64,000 bases of DNA. It comes from Diphasiastrum complanatum (taxonomy: Eukaryota; Streptophyta; Lycopodiopsida; Lycopodiales; Lycopodiaceae). The stretch spans positions 28,102,861 through 28,166,860 of the forward strand of contig CM055109.1 in the NCBI GenBank assembly GCA_029204225.1, read 5' to 3'. A model generated the notes under the pieces. It saw only the letters and a list, made by a program, of their open reading frames with translations, made no database searches and had not been told where the DNA came from. Positions 1 through 12,519 of the stretch are shown here, in pieces (position 1 is the stretch's first letter; each line of letters begins with the position of its first letter). The position numbers and the translations under genes were made by a program.

Positions 1-1867
1 TTTGCAGAATCGATCCATCACCAAAGCCCTGAATGGCAAGACACCTTATGAGGTGTGGACAGGATCAAAACCATCACTCAAGCATATTCGAGTGTTTGGA
101 TGCATCGCTTTCGCTCAGATCCCTGAGGATCTAAAAAGAAAGCTAGATGACAAGAGCAGAAAAACGATCTTCATCGGCTATTCCCTAGACCACAAGGCAT
201 ACAAGCTCTACAAATTGGATACCGAGAAGGCATTCACCAATAGAGATGTCATTTTTGTGGAAGACCAGTTCATCGACCACAAGGGAAAAGATGTTGATAA
301 TTTTGACCCAAGGATTGAGCAACCAGACGATTCTGATCCAGGGATTCAATTGCTGAATAATGACAATGACTCAGACAATGCGACATCAAAGGACCGAAGT
401 TCAACCCAAAAAGTCAAAAATGTCCAGACAGCCTCCATCTAGATTTATGGATGATCTGTCCTGCTACTTTGTGCAAAAACCAACCACCGTTTCTGAGGCA
501 CTGTCTACTCCTGATGCTAACCAGTGGAAAGTAGCGATGGGCACCGAATTTGATTCTCTTATGCAGCGATGGACACTCACTGAGCTGCCAAAGGATCGAA
601 AACCGATTCCATGCAAATGGATATTCAAGACAAAATACGACGCTGAAGGAAGGCTAAATTGTTACAAGGCCAGACTAGTCGTCAAAGGTTTTTCTCATAT
701 TTCAGACCTGGATTATTCAAAAACCTTCAGCCCAATCATCAAACATGCGTCGATCCGCCTACTCTTCTCCTTTGCAGCCGCAACAGATCTTGAAGTCCAC
801 CAGATGGATGTCCAGACAACTTTCCTCAATGGAACCATCGAAGAGGAGATCTATATGATGCAGCCAGAGGGATATGAACTCAACGGCAAGCAATAACACC
901 TTGTATGTGAAATCCACAAGGAGCTCTACGGGCTAAAACAGTCACTCAGAGACTGGTTCCAGAAGATCAATGCATTTCTGATAGAGAATGGTTTAATTCC
1001 AAACTCGGCAGACTCAAATGTCTATTTCAAGTCTATATTAGATTACCTCATCATCATCACTCTCTACGTAGATGATACACTCTTCTTCAATAATAATCTG
1101 AATTTGATGAATGATACAAAATGCATGCTGGCCCAGGAATACAAGATGACTGACATGGGTCCAGCCCACTATTGTCTCAAAATCCAAATTCAATGAGATC
1201 GACCCAGCAGACTGATCTTTATCAGTCAACAACTATATCTCAACAACATGCTAGAAAAGTATGGATGGCCAACTGCAAACTAAGTCACTTTCCGCTCGAC
1301 CTTGGACTAAAGCTATCAAAGAAACAGTCTCCTCAAACCGAGGCAGAAAAGGAGGAGATGAAGCGCTACCCATTTCAATCCATCATTGGCTCGCTGATGT
1401 ACGCAATGGTCTGCACATGACCAGACCTTGCATATTCGATCAGTGCACTTAGCCAGTTTTTGTCAAATCCAAACTTAACTCATTGGAAGACACTAACAAA
1501 GGTCATGAAGTACATCCAAGCAAAGAAAACTCTCAGCATCTGCTACGAAGGCAGCCACACTACCAACATCCTTGAAGCCTACACAGATGCAGATTGGGTA
1601 GGAGATGTTGACATCAAAAAATCAACTTTTGGATTTGTATTTTTATACAACCAAGGCCCAATCTCATGGAACAACCGGAAGCAGACCTCAGTTGCATTAT
1701 CATCAACAGAATCCGAATACATAGTTGCCACCAATGCAACCAAAGAGGTGATCTGGCTAAGGCAACTGCTTGCAAACCTGAACCTTGCACAAACACTTTC
1801 TACAATAATCTATTGTGACAATCAAAGCACAATAGCACTATCTCTCAATCCGAGAAGAGTAATTTGA
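1..1867 (+). pseudogene. Decayed Ty1/copia pol fragment (integrase C-terminus, RT, RNase H)
   Basis: Copia polyprotein remnant entering from the left edge. The first 440 bases encode the integrase tail (GKTPYEVWTGSKPSLKHIRV, then FIGYS and NRDVIF). A frame change and stop at 440-442 follow. RT is in another frame from about 440 (KWIFKTKYDAEGR, QMDVQTTFLNGT), stops with TAA at 894-896, and resumes with YVDD near 1065-1076. RNase H covers about 1460-1860 (AYTDADW, SSTESEY, YCDNQST). The copy at 36650-38189 is close in sequence and has CAACAG where this one has CAATAA, so the stops are decay. Homology ends abruptly at about 1853, just after SLNPR, so the RNase H end, PPT and LTR are missing. Not functional. 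Confidence 0.88.
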
Positions 1868-3060
1868 GCATGAAAGACTGTTGCGACAGTATGAAGGGTT
1901 CGTCCCCAAACATACACCCAAGATGACAAAATGCATGTTCTTCTCCCTAATGTGGATATATCTACAGATGATGGTGATGAGTCTTATGGCATAAGCGATA
2001 TATCTGACAATTTTGAAAAAAAAAAAATTTATGAGCGGTTGACCTACCATGATCATCATCGTTGGTTGGCATCAGATAGAGATTTAGACCTTTATCATGT
2101 ATGTGAATGACCAGATGTGCTAAAAAAAAATTACTAAATCATATAATAGGATTGAACACATGATGAATTTCCTGATAACAAGATCGATGTTGGGTAGACG
2201 ATATAATGACAAGCTACACCCTTATCCTTGATCTTACCTATGGGATAAGGAAAAATATGAAGTTTATGTTTATTTTCATTTGTTCATTTTTCTACTTTGC
2301 TAATCTTGTTGTTTGGTGAATTTCTTTTCCATTCAATATGTTATGAAAAAAAAAATTGGAAAAAAAATGAGAAAAGAAAAAAAAGAGGCAATCAAAGTTA
2401 ATTTCTAAAAATGATGTTTGTTGCTAACCCTTGTTGAAGTGTAGGAATTAGATGATCCAAAAGTCAAGATCATTTGCACCCACGACCACTGCACTTGCAT
2501 CATATAGTCATAGTGTGATTGGACAAATTGATTGCAAGGTTTTTTAATGCATCCATCCATACCCATACATTACGCATATGCTTTGAGTTGCATAGGGCAT
2601 CATGCATTGTTGTAACGGGCATCTGTGTTTGAATAGGAGCATAAAATTGGAGGGGCTAAGAGAGAGAAATTGGGAATAGAAACAATAAGGTGGGGTGGGG
2701 AGTGACTCCATTACCCAATGGATAAGACATGATTGAGAAAACAGTTGAAGAATCTAGAGATATGACAGATAAAAGAAAGCAAAAGTCTTCACATGGTAGT
2801 TTTACATGCGTTGAGATAACAAGCTTGAAACGTCACTACTTCTTTGAGAGAAGACAAAAATATGAGAGAGTAAACCATCAAAGACAGTTGTTGAAGAATA
2901 CTTATATTTGGCACCTATAATTGGATTAGATGGAAAGTCACACAAAGACACTTATGCTTGTGGAGTTTGAGGTGAATATGGATTTGATCGGGGTATTGGG
3001 TGGTGAAATCACCTTTTCCAATCAGCATCCATGTAATGGAAAACCTTTATTGCTGATCTC
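1868..3060. other. Unassigned AT-rich interval
   Basis: No recognisable coding region. Contains short poly(A) runs (about 2017-2027, 2345-2385). A 63-codon reading frame at 2729-2920 has no recognisable domain. Probably decayed repeat DNA between copia remnants. Confidence 0.5.
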
Positions 3061-3384
3061 CATCGGAAGAAAGAATCTGATGAAGTTCTGGAGGAGTACA
3101 TGAACACATTCCAAATGACTCACTTCAAAGAAGCAAATGCACAGATTACCTGCTACTACTATCCAAACTTAAGAGGAAAAGAAGAACTTCAAATCATCTT
3201 GGACAAGATGGATGATCTGCAACGAATGAATACTTTTGAATCAGTTTTACCATTTTATCAAATGACTAAGAAGATTCATGAGATCCCTACAAAACCAGAA
3301 AAAAAAAAAGGAGAAAAAGAAATCTTTGTATCTTTCAAGTTAGAATGTAGATCCTTAAAAGTCTTGACGACATGTAAATCATGA
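3040..3384 (+). pseudogene. Short gag-like reading frame, unassigned
   Basis: A reading frame of about 110 codons, continuous upstream of the ATG at 3100, reads ADLHRKKESDEVLEEYMNTF and then YPNLRGKEELQIILDKMDDL. The pattern of charged residues, an EYMxxF core and a later LRGK block recalls the retrotransposon gag family of Ty3/gypsy elements. There is no zinc knuckle, protease or RT beside it; it ends in a lysine-rich tail. The family call is a guess from pattern; it could be an unrelated short ORF. If gag, it is an isolated fragment. Confidence 0.25.
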
Positions 3385-5475
3385 GAGTTTTGATTTAAAT
3401 AAAAGTCTAGAATAGGTGTGTTTGGATAGATCATCACTTGTATCACTTTTTTAGTCCTAGACCTTTTGGAAAAAAAAATTAGTTATTCTCAATTCACTAG
3501 TTGGAATTACTTCTAGGTATATTACATCTCGTCAATGTTCAAAGCTTTTTCTTGATCAACTTAGAAATAGGCATCTTTGATTAGTTCTATAATCTTTTGA
3601 AAAAAAAAAAATTATGCTCAAAAGATTGGAGTTGTTCTAGAAATCAAGTAGGATTAGAAATCTTCAATTAGTTCCAATCTTTGAAAAAAAAAAAAGGAGC
3701 GAAAATTTTCTGATCAAACCACTTCTAGGGAGTTGTCTTAATTAAATAGGAAGTTGGGATGTCAAAGTCACTGAAAGAGCAACCTCAAACACTCTTTCAT
3801 TTACAACAATTCTGTATACTCCAGATGAGGTCTACCAAATGCATTCACGACAATCGACACTTTAGACACTATTCTGAGAAAATGCATTCATACTTTTACA
3901 ACATACACTCCTAAATTGCATATGCATGCCACCTTATGCATGGGTCTAATAGTGAGCATTTTTTTTAAAACTGTTGGGAGTGGGTGCATAAAGCCAATTA
4001 GGATCACTGGTGGGTTGGATTGTAGGAATTTCAAAGAGTAGATCAAATTCAAAAGCTGAAAGATCATGGAACAGATGCTAAAAAGAACCACTTGGAAAAT
4101 TGCTACCAAGTGTCCAAGTAAAAGCTTACTGTAAGCATACGACCAGAGACTCGGGGTCCTTGGTGTGGGGACCACACCCCCCCATGGATATCCCCATGTT
4201 AGTCGATTTTTTATCATAAAATCGGATTGAATTATGACAATTTTAAATTTTTATGATAAAATCAGGTTAAAATGGCCGATTATTGTAAATTATTATATGT
4301 ACTGTATTTACAGTTTTTGCATTTGGCTTGCCCAACAATGGCCAAAGTAGAATTGTTAAATTTCTGTGAATATTTTTCCAGTTAGAAGCATGTAAACAAC
4401 GCTTTCAATGTACTTATGACATTCAGTTAATAAAAGACCACAATGCATTTTGATCCCACCTGCCGACTAGAGAAATCTCAGTCACGGGGCATGGCATCAA
4501 CAGCAGCATCACTATCAAGGAAAGTCGGACCAAACTTCACATAGGAATTTTTCGGATGAAGTTCGACAGAGAAACTTCACTCATCTGAATCTTACAATAC
4601 AATTCTTCAGTTCGAATGCCAAAGTGCTAACCTGGAAAGTTGTATGAAGTTTTCATGATGGAAACTGCCGACAAACGTCAGGACTCACCTTTATTTTTTG
4701 GAATCATTAAAAAACCTGAAACTCATTTCGCAAAGTCATATTGGGCAACTTCGAAAACAATGTTCAAAAACTGAAATTATTCAGAAAAAAGTGAAACTTC
4801 ATAACACTTAAAAGGATAATGCATCATTCACATGGAAAAGAGTATAAGAGGGGAGGTTCTTCTATGAAAAGTTTTGCAAGAGAGAGTTTCGGAGGAGAAT
4901 CCCAAAGAGTGTAGATGAATACGTTTTTGAAAAGGAGTGGAAGCATCTTAGAGCTACTGGTTATGAGTGTGTGAGAAAGAGAAGAAAAGCCATATCCTTT
5001 CAAAAGAATGAACAATGTGACATAGTTCTAATCTTTGTATTTTTCTTAAGTACTGAGTAAACAGGCTGTCATATATGATTACAAACTGAACAAACAGTTC
5101 AAAAACTAGAAAAGCCCTTATTTTCTAGTCTTTAAGCCTATTTGACTCAAACGAAAGGCTATAACCTCCAAACGAAGGGCACCCAGACTATACCTGCAAG
5201 TGCGGTACCGCAAAACAGAGTGATTGCAGTGGAGAAAGTGTTTGGAGCGTGCCAAAGTGATTTCACCATTCCATTGGGCATGTAGTTGGGAGTTGGCGAC
5301 AAAGTGCATTTCGGAAGGCGATGCTGATTTGGCTTTCAATTTGGTGGAAAAGCAATGGGTGGCCTGGTAAGAAAAAAATAGCAGGTCATTATTTTTTACT
5401 TCTGACATCACAGTTGGCCTCGACATATAGCTTTTAGCCTACAATTGAAGTTTCAATAGTTTTGCGATGACAAAC
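3385..5475. other. Gene-free interval, possibly including a copia 5' LTR/leader
   Basis: No coding region recognised. Poly(A)/poly(T) tracts occur at 3466-3478, 3600-3612 and 3684-3696. A TATA-like TATAAGA at about 4842 inside a purine-rich stretch would suit the LTR promoter of the copia remnant whose gag starts at 5476. No LTR ends or primer-binding site could be fixed, so this stays inference. Confidence 0.35.
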
Positions 5476-7720
5476 ATGGGAGAGTCCATTTTGAGTGAAA
5501 GTAGCAAATTGGACGGGATTTCCAACTATGCAGTGTGGAAATTCAAAATGAAAACATACTGATGGAGAAGGATGTGTGGGATATCATCATAGGTGATGAG
5601 AAAAGACCGCCAAATGAAGTGGACATCAAAGTGTTCGATAAGAAGGTGAAGAAAGCTTTGACCCTCATTAACTTGTCAGTGAAGGATCACATCATTACCC
5701 ACATTTGTGATGCTCTTACAGCCAGACAGGCATGGGATGTGCTAAAGAAGTTTGAAACATCAAATTTGTCAAGAATCATGTTTCTAAAGTCAAAACTGAA
5801 TAGTGCCCGCATGGAGCAAAGAGAACACATTCAGACATACATGATCAGAATCAAGACAATGAGGGATGAACTGCACTCTATTGGTGAGCGCATACGTGAT
5901 GTTGAGCTAATGCACAATGCATTGTGTGAACCCTATCAGATGTTTGTGAGCAGAATAGCATCAAGAGAAAGATTGCCAACCTTTGACGAGCTCATAGGAA
6001 TCTTGATGTAGAAAGAGCAACGACGAGAAATGGTGAAAGCTAGACATCAAAACATTGATGATCAAGCACTTGCGACAAGCCAAAAACAAGGCAAGGGCAA
6101 GGACAAAAAGAATTCTAAGCAGCAATTCACCAAGACTCAAGAGGATGAGGGATCTTCCAACAAGACCAAGAAGAAGGGCAAATGCTTTCATTGCGGCAAA
6201 AAGGGCCATTGGAAGAGCGAATGTTGAAAATTCTTGGCAGAATCAGGCAAGGGGAAACCAAAGCAAGCAGGTAACCTTGTCGATGAGGGTGAGATTGAAG
6301 ACTCTAGAATCTTCATATCAGCATGTCATCTAATCAAGATGATCAAGCGTGGTACATTGACTCAGGAGCCACAAGACACATGATAGTTAACAAGGATTGG
6401 TTCAGTAGCTTGAAAGTGTTGGATAATGGAATGTCCGTTTCACAAGCAAATGGTGATGTGTGCAAGATTAAGGGGATAGTCACCGTTTCAATCCAACTAC
6501 TTGATGGTAAAAGCAGGATGATCAGGGAGGTACTTTACATACCAAGTTTGAAGAAAAATCTACTTTCTGTTGCTGTCATTACCGATCAAAAGTTGAAAGT
6601 AGAATTTGCCCATGATCGTTGCTTTGTGAAGGATGTGAACCAAAAGTTCAAAGTCATTGCGGATGGTATTAGGGAGCCCAACACTAAATTGTACAGGTTG
6701 AATGCTACAATCAAGGGGCAACATGGACTTGTCTCGTCCATTCCATCGCAAACTGAAATGCGACATAAGAGGCTTGGTCATTTGAACTTAGGAAGCCTCA
6801 GTTTGATGAAGAAATTGGAAATGGTGAGAGGATTGCCTACGATAAAAGACCACTTAAAGTCGATGTGCGAATCATGTGTGTATGGGAAGCAGCATTGAGA
6901 GAAGTTCAATGAAGATGGTGTTTCTAGAGCTAAGAACATCCTGGATTTGATCCACACATATTTATGTGGGCCGATGAGGACTATTTCCTTAGGTAAAGCC
7001 TTCTATTTCATGACCTTTATTGATGATATGTCATGTAAGACGTGGATTTACTTCTTGAAGAAGAAATCGGATGCATTTGACATTCAAGAGCTTCAAAGCA
7101 TTGGTCAAAAATTAGACAAGGTGAACCACTTGTGAATCTTTGGATGTAAGGCCTTTGTACACATTCCTAAGGAAGAGAGACGTAAGCTTGATGTGAAAGC
7201 TATCAAGTGTATATTCCTAGAATATGATGATCGTGTGAAGGGCTATAGATGTTTTGATCCAGTGGAGAACAAAATACATGTCAGCCGTGATGTCATCTTT
7301 GACGAATCTAAAATGTATGAAGACGAGAATGCTGAGAAGATAGAAACATTCAGTGGAAAAGATGGTATAATGAGGATACCTCCTGATGATGATCCATTCA
7401 CTGACTTTCCTAGTGATGGACACGAGGATACATCTCAAGATACTACTACTCAACCTCAAGAGACAGGTTGGAGAGGTAGAAATAAACCTTTTGGTGCAAG
7501 AAGGATAGAAGTTGCAGGTGACAAACGCAAGGAGAAAGATGTACCATGGGATACATTTTCACCAGGAAGCCGTTCACCTGACAGGAAGCTCCCTAAGTGG
7601 TTTGAGAGATTGTTGGAGAGCCGCGACATGGATGACTTTCCAAGATCATCTAGCCAGAGAGAGCTACAAAGGGATCTCAAAAATCTTGAAAAAAGTGCTC
7701 TTTTTGGTGTTTTTTGGTGA
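5476..7720 (+). pseudogene. Decayed Ty1/copia gag-protease-integrase remnant
   Basis: Gag starts near 5476 (GESILSESSKLDGISNYAVW) and shifts frame into 5535-6011 (RQAWDVLKKFE, the UBN2-type gag core). A zinc knuckle CFHCGKKGHWKSEC lies at about 6184-6226 and is followed at once by a stop. The protease is at 6323-6898 with DSGA (WYIDSGATRHM) and runs into the GAG-pre-integrase zinc region (HKRLGHLN, CESCVYG). The integrase start (TFIDDMSCKTW) at 6947-7080 jumps directly to the C-terminal linker (FGCKAFVHIPKEERRKLD, VSRDVIFDES), so the catalytic core is deleted. The linker continues as an acidic ORF to 7720. No RT follows in register. Inactive. Confidence 0.85.
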
Positions 7721-8039
7721 TATTTTGAAATTCTTTGATCCCTAACTCTAGCAGACTGGTATACTATTGCATCCAAGTCAGATCTGACTATGAAGAGCTC
7801 TGTGACAATTGTTATGAAAAATTGGTAGCTAATCCATCAGTTTAAGTGAGATTTGTCTTCATTTTGTTATTTCTTTTTGAGATCGATGTCTCTGATCCTC
7901 AGGTTTGGAGGCTGATTGGTGTCATCTGATGGTTTGCTGCCCAGTTGATCTTATCTGGATCTAGATCCCACTTGGATGTTGTCGGATGTTGTCGGATCTA
8001 ATCAGATTTTGCTGGATCTTGGATCTAGCTTGATTACCA

Positions 8040-8733
8040 ATCAATCTTCGAATCCCTAATGTATGTAATGATCTCTACCAGGACCGATCTTGCATATGCC
8101 ATCAGTTTCTTGAGCCAATATATGGCCAACTCTAGTATGATCCACTAGAGAGCTCTTTTCAGAGTAATAAGATATGTACAAACTACAATTGACCTTTATG
8201 TCTACTACGATGATAACGATTCATCTGATATTCATATACTTCATTAATATACAGATACAAGTTGGGGGTAGGTGATGTCGACACCAGAAGATCGACTTCT
8301 GGACTTGTCTTCTTATTCAATAATGGTCCAATATATTGGAACAGTCAAAAACAAACTTCCATTGCAATGTCATCTACTGAATCCGGGTACATTGCAGCCT
8401 CACAAGCTACTAAAGAGACAATTTGGTTGAGAAATTGATTGTCTAGTATTGGTCTCAGACAATCTCATCCAACAATTATTCAGTGCAAAAATCAGAGCGC
8501 TACTGCATTATCTATCAATTCTATATTTCACTCTAGGATCAAGCACATCGAGATCAAGTACCATTATATCAGGAGCAAGATGCTCAACAAGGAGGTAAGT
8601 CTGAAATTTTGTAGAACCCAGTACATGGCAGTTGATATATTTACAAAAGGGTTAAATCAGGAAGCACACAAGAGTTTTTGTGCTATCTTGAATTTGAAAA
8701 TCAAGACATTCAAGAATCCAGATTAAGGAGTGG
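8040..8733 (+). pseudogene. Copia RT end and RNase H remnant with polypurine tract
   Basis: Frame-broken copia 3' coding end. DLAYAISFLSQYMANSS is readable near 8088, and the RNase H tail at 8439-8726 reads CKNQSATALSIN, SRIKHIEIKYHYIRSKMLN and VDIFTKGLNQEAHK, ending in a stop at 8724-8726. AAGGAGTGG right after the stop serves as a polypurine tract, and the LTR starts at 8734. The order RNase H, PPT, LTR is textbook copia. Its 5' parts are absent; the gag/protease remnant to the left is not joined in frame and may be another element. Confidence 0.8.
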
Positions 8734-9759
8734 TGTTGGATTTTTATCCTCTCCATCCCAATTTCTCTGCTGATCTATATCCATTCACTAGCTGTTGTAA
8801 ATACTTGTATAATCGCATACTTTGCAGAAATACACTTGTCTCCTGACAATCTACAAAAATACAAAGGAATAAATGACAGTGTCTTGTTGACGACTCAACC
8901 GACACCAACTATTCAGGCCCTTTGACTATTCGGCCTACTCTGACTATTCGTCAGTCACATCAACTCATCCGACACCGACTGTTCATCGGACACCCGACAT
9001 TGACAATTCAACTTCACCAATTGCCCGTATATCAATATTAACTCCAAAAGTTGACTCGAACAATCGACAGCTCATTAGTACCTTCATCACGATTGGACAT
9101 AATCAAATATCATTCGAAGGCAACTACCAACAACACACAGTGCCTTAATCCTAATTGTAAAGTGCAGATTAACTATTCTTTTAATTAGTTAGCCAGGTGA
9201 TATATCCAACGACTTATCAGTTGCTTCGGTTAAGCTTCACAAACATCGAATTAGCTCAATTGTCTATCAAGTCGATCAATCGAACATCTGGAGCACAATT
9301 GTTTTGTTCTTTCTCTCTGTTATTATAGAGTATTGATTTTGAAAGAACATGACTCTGTCTGCATTCAAACTCTATTTTCTTCACGACTAAATAATCATTA
9401 TTCCAAAAATCTAAGTCGTGTATGTCATGTTGAATGTTCATTTATTCATGTCCATATTGTTTTATTGTTTGCAGATAAATTATTCGTAGATTAAGTTGTA
9501 TTTGTATGACTAATAATATACGTCGATTTTTTGCTCTAGTTTCTGCACCTAATACGCTTCCGCAAAGCTAGATCTAAAACCAAGATAATGCATGCATGGC
9601 TATGGAATCGATCGTGTCAATCCAGTGACTTCGAAGCTGTGATCAGGTAGGACAGACTTCGATATGTCAAAGTCGGTCTGAATTCAATATATGTAGCATG
9701 CACCGAGGATTCTGCGCGCGCTCGCCGCTCTTCCGTTGTGTTGCGATGATATCCCAACA
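8734..9759 (+). repeat. 3' LTR of copia remnant
   Basis: About 1026 bp, bounded by TGTTGG at the left and CCAACA at the right, a perfect 6-bp terminal inverted repeat of the TG...CA type. It sits immediately after an RNase H end and a PPT. Part of it (about 9062-9365) recurs in inverted orientation at 39388-39690, confirming that it is a dispersed repeat. No second LTR was found to the left. Confidence 0.7.
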
Positions 9760-10039
9760 ATCAAGACTCTCTCTTTCAATTAATGAAGTTGAAAACCCAT
9801 CTTTTTCATTAAAGTTAAATGTATATTCTTCCTTTTGAATTACCATCCAACCTTAATAAGAAATTTGTGCACTTCGGCTTTGTTTTGTTGTAGTCAAGTT
9901 CAAGATATTGGCTATGAATATAACCCAAGACATTATTTTAGAATGGATATCATTGACTTTTGTGATTGATTCATCATTGCCAACTCAAAATCAAAATTGA
10001 GCACATTTGCATCTTATAAATCCAAAACCCATGAATTTT

Positions 10040-10640
10040 CTACTAATGTTTTGTTGAACTTTTTTTCTTACTTTTGGATCTACTTACAACATTTCCAACA
10101 CATATCCTCCTAAGAAAGTTCTGGTTGAGGGTGGTGCACATCCAATGGCTTTGAATAAAACCAAGCCTATCAAGAATCCAAAACCCATAAAAGCGCAATG
10201 AGGAACCCAGTGTCAATTTTACTAAGAGCACCACAACACTTCAATTTTGCTGCTTTTACAGTTTGCTGGTTTTTTATTCCATACCCAAAGAGATTCCATG
10301 TTCTTTACCATACACAAGGTGTAAGAAGTGAGTATTTTGTATAGTATAAAATAACTCAGCAGTCGTTGTTGGAGTTGGAAATTTGAAAGGCCATTGGAAC
10401 TCTTAACACAAGTCTGCATCCCCCAAGTCAATAGCAAACTAATTATTTGCTCTTTAAAAAAATCTCTGCACCAATGTCGATTAGGTTTATCAAAATGTCA
10501 TTAATTTTTGTTGCACATTGTCCATGCTCATCAAACATTCTAATATAATCTTTGAAGTTAAATATACATCGTCGTAACAACAGATTTGGTTTAGGAGTGT
10601 ATGATTGATCAACAATATAGTATAATATTCGTAAATAGAA
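10040..10640 (-). pseudogene. Decayed copia gag fragment, antisense
   Basis: On the minus strand, about 10443-10640 encodes LLLRRCIFNFKDYIRMFDEH followed by KINDILINLIDIGAEI, matching the copia gag (UBN2) pattern of a basic LRR-F block and a D-I-x-x-L-x-x-I-G helix. Near 10085-10110 a decayed CWKC motif followed by stops looks like a ruined zinc knuckle. No protease or LTR was identified next to it. Confidence 0.45.
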
Positions 10641-10848
10641 TGTCTTTTTGCATCTAAGAATTTTTTTTAGAAGTAACAATTAAGCATATGATTGTGGGTA
10701 TAGCCCACAAACAAAAATCCCACATTGATTTTCTTTTATATTTTCAACTCAACCAACATTGACAAATATGCCAACACTATTTGATTTGTGTTTTCTCTAG
10801 TATATTGTCTAGCTATAAAAAGAGGATTTTGACAAGACTACATTTGAT

Positions 10849-10985
10849 GTCCCATGACCTTGAAGTGACACTACCATCGTAGTAGAAGTTGGACTGGCAA
10901 TATTGTCGCCAATTTTATGTCCCATGACCCTAAAGTGACATTGCCATCATAATAGAAGTTGGACTAGCATTGTCGCCAATTTTAC
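10849..10985. repeat. Two-unit tandem repeat, about 68 bp
   Basis: The block beginning TGTCCCATGACC and ending TTGTCGCCAATTTTA occurs twice back to back with a few substitutions. It is flanked by AT-rich DNA with no genes (10641-11568). Confidence 0.8.
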
Positions 10986-11565
10986 TGCCACATGTTAGCA
11001 TTGCAAATTGTCTCATGTCAAAGGGACAATGTTTGAGGTTGGAGAACTCATCACCATTCATTTAGTCTACCCGGGCAATGAGTTGATGGAATTAGCACAT
11101 GTGAGCCAAGATTGATCTCTAGCCATGGATATGAGTGTCTATTGGCCATTTACAATACATGCCTGATGCATGAAGTACAGAAATAAGGAGGGCTCCCACA
11201 GCCTTAATTTTGTAATTAAATAAAAGTCAAACACCACATAACGGTGCACTTGTACTGCACAAAGTGCCCATAGTTGCAAATACGCCATGAAGCATTAGAA
11301 AGAATAAGTAGCTAAATTTTGTTAAGTGCCTCAAAGCACAGTAGGGAATTTATGTGGCGTGGCTCGAATAGAAATCGTAAAAGCATTGTAAAGTCAAGTT
11401 ACTTGCAAAATGAATAAATGCCACTCTTAAATTTTAGAAATGAGCCAATAAGGAAGTGCCACATCAGATCTTTCAGACCCAATCCTTTGTATTTTATGTT
11501 CACAACTTTCATTTGATCAATCAAAGAGTTGAGTTCCCTCCTATAGTGTGTCTTGTGAATGCTTT

Positions 11566-11724
<159 letters not shown>

Positions 11725-11866
11725 GTGAGGTGAATGTATTTGCTTTATGCTTGGATGTTTATTTTTCTATTGCATGTATATGATGCCTAGATCACTAGTA
11801 TTATATAGTATCTCTCCTTGCTTGCAAAACACTATGCAAGTTGAAGCGAGCCAAGCTATGGATCTA

Positions 11867-12519
11867 TGTGAAAAACTCAGATCCAAAAGATGCTAAAGTT
11901 TCATAAAGATCTTGGCCATGGAAGTTATGCACATCTAGATTGAAAAAATGATAGAAATTGTGATGTTAAGCATACTAAACATCAACTAAACATCAAGATC
12001 TGATCATAAGCTTCCACAAACAGAAACTTGCTGTCCCTGTCCGTACTTCAGAGCCTACAACCTGCATTTCACACGTGTGAAGCCATAGCAACAAAGAAAT
12101 CACAATTCTAGTGGCTAGAATGCAAGATATGAACAAAAAAGTGAGAGAGAAGAAGATGGATCTTCAAAGAGCATAACATTCATTCAATAGAATGAAAATG
12201 AGATGTGTACATACTCGTGGAGATGGCTATTTATAGCAGCCATAGTGCCTCTTGGCCACTTGTCTTATGATAGGCTAAAATTGGGGTCCAATAGGATTCA
12301 CCCATCTACCTAGAAATTTGGTCAAATAGGAATGCACCAAATTATGAGCCAATAGAAGAGCTCCACACTCGACCTCCTCTAATTAATGTGACCTCAAAAG
12401 TAGTGTACACATACTTTGGGCCTCTACATACATGTATGAACCTATCTCTAACTTTTATTTGGCCATAGGCCTACAAAATCTCAAGTTAGGAAAATACTAC
12501 TAGTTGACAATTTTTCACA
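11867..12519 (-). repeat. 3' LTR of the young copia element
   Basis: 653 bp, TG...CA termini, same as 17075-17727 by eye. On the minus strand it follows the PPT directly. A minus-strand TATAAATA lies near 12229-12236. Confidence 0.96.

Noticed and set aside
3888-4217. 109-codon minus-strand frame
   Set aside because: No domain, composition like random AT-rich DNA, no neighbouring gene structure.
5118-5426. 102-codon minus-strand frame
   Set aside because: Lies antisense to the region just before a copia gag; no recognisable motif.
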